DNA of 36,288 nt. Source: Bacteroidaceae bacterium. GTDB lineage: Bacteria; Bacteroidota; Bacteroidia; Bacteroidales; Bacteroidaceae. Position 1 is the stretch's first letter. Each line of letters begins with the position of its first letter. The stretch is taken from contig JAKSLL010000031.1 of NCBI GenBank assembly GCA_024401215.1, forward strand, positions 1 through 36,288, read 5' to 3'. Under the pieces are notes generated by a model. The model was not told the DNA's origin. It searched no databases and saw nothing but the letters and a program-made list of their open reading frames with translations. Shown here piece after piece: positions 32,415 to 36,288 of this stretch. Both the position numbers and the translations under genes were made by a program.

Positions 32415-34067
32415 TTATTTCTTTTTCAGAGCCTCTGTTGGATTCACTCCATAAAGGTCTTTATAGCATTTGGCAAAATAGGAAGGACTTGAAAAACCAA
32501 CGTCATAAGCTATTTCCGAGACATTCAGTTCGCCTTTGTTTATTAGCTCCCTCGCCTTTGCCAGACGCGTCTCTCGAAGCACCTCATTAGGTGATTTACC
32601 CGTCAGACCTTTTATGCGTCGATAGAGCTGCACACGTCCGAGACCCATCTCAGCGCCAAGAGCATCGACTGTCACATCAGGATTCTGTATATTTTTCTGT
32701 ATCACCTTCTCAAATTTCTCAAGGAATTTCTTCTCAAGAGTGTCAAGCCCTCTTTCTTCGACCTGCACAGCCTCCTTTTCAAGCTCCTCCTTCTCATCCA
32801 CAGTGAACTGCGCTTCTATGCGCTTATCTCGCTCTGCCTCAAGTTCATCGCGCTGCCTCTCTGCCAACTCTTTCTGTTTGGCAATCTCATCGCGCTGCTG
32901 CTGAAGCAATTCATTTTTCTTTCTCAACTTGCTGTTCAGTTTGTTCTTGACAACAAAAAGACGCATGATAACGGCAAGAAGTCCGCAGGCAAGGACAGCA
33001 ATGATGATAAAGGTCCACATCACAAGCTTCTGTGCGTTATAGTCCTTAAAGAACTTGTCGAGCTTGTCATTAAGAAATTCTATCTTGCTGTCCTGCTCAC
33101 CTATATGGCTCGCCTGAATACGCATCAGATGAACATTTCCTTTATTCACCAAGCTGGTCTCAAACACCTGGTCCCTTTCGTAAGGCATACCGTCAAGTAT
33201 GCAAGCAACGGTATGTATGGCTTTGTCGCCACCTGTCTGATAGAGGAAAGAAGCCTCAAGAGTGCCATCTTCCACACGACCTATTCCCAATGTGTCATCA
33301 AGCAGAGCATCCACACCAATAAACAGCGGTTTCTTATCCATCTTGATGTCACCATTTTTCAAGTGTTTCTCAAGACATTCATGCGCACCGATAGCCATCC
33401 TGTCATTATAAGCAAAAACTATATCTATATTTTTGTCAACCAGGTTTTTGCCAATACTGTCCATCATCTTATGAGCATCCTCTCTTCTCCAATTCGCCAC
33501 AATATCTGCCTCCACTTTTATTTGAGGGAAAGAGTCAAGCACCTCATGCAACCCTTGCTTTCTCTCTTGCGAAGATGTGCTGCTTGCAAGTCCCTCAATC
33601 TCCACTATCGAACCTCCTTCTGGCAATAAATCAACAATATAGTGAGCAGCTTTTCTGCCTACCTCAACATTATCACCACCTACAAAAGCAGTATATTTCT
33701 CACTATTTATCTTTCTATCAATAAGTACAACAGGTATTCCTTGGTCGTACGCCTTCTCTATGACAGGACGCAGAGGCTCCCACTCGTTAGGAGCAACTAC
33801 GATTGCGTCAACCTTACGTTTGACAAAACCTTCTATATCTTTTATCTGCTGTTTTGTGTTGTCAGGCGTAGAGTGAATCTCCACTTCAAGGTCTCGATGA
33901 AAAAACGCCTCGCGCTCCATCTCCTTGTTCATCTGATTGCGCCATTCATCCATAGAGCATTGAGATACAGCTACAATCTTATGCTGCTCTTTTTTACACG
34001 AACCAGCTATAAAAGTAGCAAATATACAAATTGCTATTGATAGAATGCCGTAAAAGTTTCTTTTCAT
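32415..34067 (-). CDS. Membrane-spanning sensor with sugar-binding domain and AraC DNA-binding domain
   Basis: The protein is 550 residues; start at 34067 (MKRNFYGILS), where the signal or lipoprotein-like sequence ends FIAGSCKKE. Residues about 27-320 form a type-1 periplasmic sugar-binding (LacI/RbsB-like) domain with VAPNEWEPLRPVIEKAYDQG and PVVLIDRKI. One helix (about 345-370, FIIIAVLACGLLAVIMRLFVV) crosses the membrane. A charged coiled coil (about 375-440) leads to a C-terminal AraC domain with two helix-turn-helix units, VTVDALGAEMGLGRVQLYRRIKG and NVSEIAYDVGFSSPSYFAKCY. No histidine-kinase, ATPase or receiver domain is present, unlike hybrid two-component regulators of Bacteroides fructan loci. 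It probably senses fructose and activates the locus directly from the membrane. Confidence 0.88.
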   Translation of the reverse strand: MKRNFYGILSIAICIFATFIAGSCKKEQHKIVAVSQCSMDEWRNQMNKEMEREAFFHRDLEVEIHSTPDNTKQQIKDIEGFVKRKVDAIVVAPNEWEPLRPVIEKAYDQGIPVVLIDRKINSEKYTAFVGGDNVEVGRKAAHYIVDLLPEGGSIVEIEGLASSTSSQERKQGLHEVLDSFPQIKVEADIVANWRREDAHKMMDSIGKNLVDKNIDIVFAYNDRMAIGAHECLEKHLKNGDIKMDKKPLFIGVDALLDDTLGIGRVEDGTLEASFLYQTGGDKAIHTVACILDGMPYERDQVFETSLVNKGNVHLMRIQASHIGEQDSKIEFLNDKLDKFFKDYNAQKLVMWTFIIIAVLACGLLAVIMRLFVVKNKLNSKLRKKNELLQQQRDEIAKQKELAERQRDELEAERDKRIEAQFTVDEKEELEKEAVQVEERGLDTLEKKFLEKFEKVIQKNIQNPDVTVDALGAEMGLGRVQLYRRIKGLTGKSPNEVLRETRLAKARELINKGELNVSEIAYDVGFSSPSYFAKCYKDLYGVNPTEALKKK

Positions 34068-34094
34068 AATCTTTATATTTCTACAAATAACTGA

Positions 34095-34102
34095 CAAATA
34101 TA
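34095..34102 (-). promoter_or_regulatory. -7 box of the sensor/AraC gene
   Basis: CAAATATA reads TATATTTG on the minus strand, about 28 bp before the start. The -33 box is not clear. Confidence 0.45.
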
Positions 34103-34144
34103 AAGAAAAAATAGCCACCCTGCATTTTTTTCCGTATAAATTAA

Positions 34145-34192
34145 AAAAGAAAAACAAAAATAGGCCAAAACCATTTACGATTTCAGCCTATT
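34145..34192 (-). terminator. Terminator of the sugar importer gene
   Basis: AATAGGC (minus strand, 34192-34186) pairs with GCCTATT (34165-34159), followed by TTTGTTTTTC. It separates the importer from the downstream regulator. Confidence 0.7.
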
Positions 34193-34216
34193 CCGCCAAC
34201 TAATAAGACACACTGC

Positions 34217-35374
34217 TTATTTTTTCATCCAGAAAAAGAAGAGATAAACAACACCACAAGCCATCACAGTAACTGCTCCTGCCTGTCCCATGGCATCGCT
34301 TGCAAATCCCATCAGCAATGGGAATATTGTGCCGCCAAATAATCCCATAATCATCAATCCGCTCACCTCATTCTGCTTTTCCGGCACGGCATCCATAGCT
34401 TTTGCGAAACAGAGGGAGAATACATTTGAATTGCCATAACCAACAAGTGCAATTGCTGTATAAAGAATCCATTTTTCTGTTCCAATAAACATGCCCACCA
34501 TAGAAAGAACCATGAGGATTACTGAAATAAGCAGGAAGGTTCGATTACTTATTTTCTGCAGAATTATGCTGCCTGTAAAGCATCCAATAGTACGGAAAAT
34601 AAAATATAAACTTGTTGCAAAGGCTGCTTCATTCAATGTCATACCCAAACGCTCCATCAATATCTTTGGCGCCGTTGTATTAGTGCCTACATCTATGCCC
34701 ACATGACACATAATGCCAAGAAAGCATAAGAGCACAAGAGGATTTCCTAACAGCTTCACAGCATCGGTAAATGCTTTACCTATAGATTCATTCTTATTGT
34801 CCGCTTTCTCTTCTTCAATCTTTGTTGAGAATAGAAGGACTGTTGCCATCATACCAATAATCATATATGTAGGGAAGAGCACTCTCCACTCTAATCCAAA
34901 ACTTGGAATTGAAGCCTCAGCACCCCACATGGCAATATATGGAGCCATGAAAGACGCTATCGCCTTAACAAACTGTCCAAAAGTAAGTGTGCTGGCAAGA
35001 TTGCCCCCTTTCATAACTGTTGCTACAAGCGGATTAAGACTTGTCTGCATCAATGCGTTTCCAATGCCAAGAAGAGAGAATGACACAAGCATTATTTCAA
35101 ATGACTCTCCAAAGATTGGCAACAAAAGAGATATTATTGTAACAAGCAACGACAATACAACGGTTTTCTTGCGTCCAATCTTATTCATTAAGATACTTGT
35201 AGGAACAGAGAATATCAAAAACCAGAAGAACACAAGACTTGGAAACATATTCGCCATCGAATCTGACAAATCCAAGTCTTCCTTCACATAATTGCTGGCA
35301 ATGCCTACAAGGTCAACAAAACCCATTGCAAAGAAGCAAAGCATCACAGGAATGATTTTCGAAAGATTTTTCAT
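34217..35374 (-). CDS. MFS sugar (fructose-type) permease, FucP-like
   Basis: A 385-residue inner-membrane protein with about 12 transmembrane helices. FucP/glucose-galactose permease features include FFAMGFVDLVGIASNYVKEDL, an NKIGRKKT loop after helix 2, and GIGNALMQTSLNPLVATVMKGG. It ends in AVTVMACGVVYLFFFWMKK. It probably imports fructose released by GH32 enzymes with proton symport. It is the most upstream gene of the fructan locus and has its own promoter region and terminator. Substrate is inferred from context. Confidence 0.85.
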   Translation of the reverse strand: MKNLSKIIPVMLCFFAMGFVDLVGIASNYVKEDLDLSDSMANMFPSLVFFWFLIFSVPTSILMNKIGRKKTVVLSLLVTIISLLLPIFGESFEIMLVSFSLLGIGNALMQTSLNPLVATVMKGGNLASTLTFGQFVKAIASFMAPYIAMWGAEASIPSFGLEWRVLFPTYMIIGMMATVLLFSTKIEEEKADNKNESIGKAFTDAVKLLGNPLVLLCFLGIMCHVGIDVGTNTTAPKILMERLGMTLNEAAFATSLYFIFRTIGCFTGSIILQKISNRTFLLISVILMVLSMVGMFIGTEKWILYTAIALVGYGNSNVFSLCFAKAMDAVPEKQNEVSGLMIMGLFGGTIFPLLMGFASDAMGQAGAVTVMACGVVYLFFFWMKK

Positions 35375-35423
35375 TGTTGTAAAAAATACTGATAAAGATT
35401 GTTATTATTTCATTAAAACACTG

Positions 35424-35431
35424 CAAAAGTA
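35424..35431 (-). promoter_or_regulatory. -7 box of the sugar importer
   Basis: CAAAAGTA reads TACTTTTG on the minus strand, about 50 bp before the start codon. Another possible -7 box (TACTTTTG) lies near 35495-35502. Confidence 0.45.
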
Positions 35432-35509
35432 TTGCAATATGCATTCATAACTGAAAAATATTGTTTCTTAGTAGCACATTTTTGTTTCTATGCAACAAAA
35501 GTACAAACA

Positions 35510-35523
35510 AATGAAACATTTTT
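35510..35523 (-). promoter_or_regulatory. Shared 14-bp motif, site 3 (upstream of the importer)
   Basis: AAAAATGTTTCATT on the minus strand, 78 bp upstream of the importer -7 box at 35424-35431. TGTTTCTATGCAAC lies close by. Confidence 0.5.
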
Positions 35524-35611
35524 CATTCCAAAAATACTATGGAACTTCGGTTCAACCAAATTCTTGTAAACTGTACGGTGAAAACACCAAAAACTCCGAG
35601 ATTTTTATTTT

Positions 35612-35643
35612 AAACAACGATTGGCTTACGCCGAGCTTTGTTT
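35612..35643. repeat. 32-bp hairpin repeat, copy 2
   Basis: Matches 4511-4542 with one mismatch in 32 bases. This copy stands alone, not in a larger inverted repeat. Confidence 0.8.
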
Positions 35644-36000
35644 AAAAATACTCCTCGTGTAGTCATTTTCATGTATTCCGTGCATTCGATGTACAATGTC
35701 CTGATATGGCGAAACTTTCATGCTAAGCAGATGCTGCCATTCTGTTCGGGTGAATAGTGTCATTCATGCCGTGTGTATGATGTCATTCACACCAGCTGCA
35801 TAGCAGCATTCACGCTTTGAGTGCATAGTGCTGGTGTAAGGTACTGATTGTATGGCTTGTATGGTATAGATTGTTGGTGATACATAATTAGTTTATACTG
35901 CTCAGGTTGACACTTGCCTTGAATACGTACTGAGTTAGTTGATAGTGCCTTGCGGTTAACGCTAAAAAAGTTGACACCTGCGGAAATGAATTTTGCAACT
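35644..36000. other. Non-coding intergenic stretch
   Basis: No gene could be supported. The short minus-strand frame 35787-36056 has no family resemblance and runs into the repeats to its right. CATTC words and short palindromes (AGCTGCATAGCAGC) are present. Confidence 0.5.
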
Positions 36001-36145
36001 AACTCGTCACTCGTCACAATCCGTCCGTAAACGACTGAAATATAAACCTTTAGCACTGTGACGAGTCATTTGCAACTCGTCACACACTCGTCACACTCAT
36101 ACGGATGTGATTTACAAGAAGTTAAAGGGTGTTTGTGACGAGTGA
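36001..36145. repeat. CTCGTCAC/GTGACGAG repeat cluster
   Basis: The octamer CTCGTCAC or its complement occurs six times (near 36003, 36010, 36058, 36076, 36087 and 36135), partly mirrored, together with an AATCCGT/ACGGAT pair. It forms an imperfect palindrome with no coding potential. Confidence 0.7.
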
Positions 36146-36158
36146 TGAGTGTTTTTAA

Positions 36159-36205
36159 AAAGACCCACCCCTGCCCTCCCTGTGAGGGAGGGGGTGCCAT
36201 GCGGA
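36159..36205. repeat. GC-rich palindromic repeat (CCCTCCCT family), inverted copy
   Basis: Its reverse complement matches 173-219 with a single mismatch. It lies 36 kb from that copy in opposite orientation, so the family is dispersed rather than tandem. Nothing coding was seen from here to the end of the window. Confidence 0.85.
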
Positions 36206-36288
36206 TGAGATGTGCAATGCCAGATGTCCCGAATTGAGGAGTCTTAGAGGGGGCCATGCACTACTAAGCGTAGCGGATAATAACCAAT

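Noticed and set aside
35787-36257. Two minus-strand short frames at the right end
   Set aside because: They translate repeats and palindromes, have no start signals and resemble no family.

Overview
The window looks like a chromosomal segment of a Bacteroidota bacterium, most probably Prevotellaceae (Prevotella/Segatella-like). The evidence is a SusC/SusD pair with lipoprotein glycan-binding proteins, a C-terminal type IX secretion tail on a CotH protein, promoters of the TTTG-N20-TAnnTTTG type, weak or absent Shine-Dalgarno sequences, and tRNA genes without encoded CCA. The genus is an inference from overall resemblance. No phage, transposase, rRNA or CRISPR array was seen.

Layout. (1) 1-4243: a glucuronate module, in which a fructuronate reductase (uxuB, minus) diverges from a GH115 xylan alpha-glucuronidase (plus). 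(2) 4244-7242: a 253-bp nested inverted repeat, then a secreted discoidin/CotH-kinase protein (minus). (3) 7561-9251: a plus-strand housekeeping block with rplS, a MaoC-like hydratase and two identical tandem tRNA-Phe genes, closed by a bidirectional terminator. (4) 9288-20675 (minus): aryl-acid / aromatic amino-acid metabolism, in transcription order porin, Na+/solute symporter, iorA, iorB, paaK, ACT protein, second paaK, aminotransferase, terminator; then a separately promoted paaI thioesterase and a PHP phosphoesterase. (5) 20987-35374 (minus): a fructan (levan-type) utilisation locus, in transcription order MFS sugar importer, membrane-spanning sensor/AraC regulator, SusC, SusD, DUF4960-type surface glycan-binding protein, two GH32 enzymes and a PfkB fructokinase. 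(6) 35375-36288: repeat-rich non-coding DNA.

How it works together. The region-4 genes could take up aryl acids (porin, symporter), activate them to aryl-CoA (PaaK), reductively carboxylate them to aryl-pyruvates (IorAB) and transaminate these to aromatic amino acids, or run in reverse to ferment amino acids to aryl acids with ATP gain. The tandem-ACT protein may sense the amino acid and PaaI may recycle trapped CoA. Region 5 mirrors the gene content of the known Bacteroides levan locus. Its regulator, however, is not the usual hybrid two-component protein: it joins a periplasmic sugar-binding domain, one membrane helix, a coiled coil and an AraC DNA-binding domain, with no kinase or receiver. 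A 14-bp motif (AAAAATGTTTCATT) is repeated upstream of the importer, upstream of susC and upstream of the first GH32 gene, and is a candidate site for this regulator.

Several families of short palindromic intergenic repeats run through the window. One GC-rich family sits immediately 3' of the uxuB and susD stop codons, and one copy lies in frame inside uxuB, where it codes for protein.
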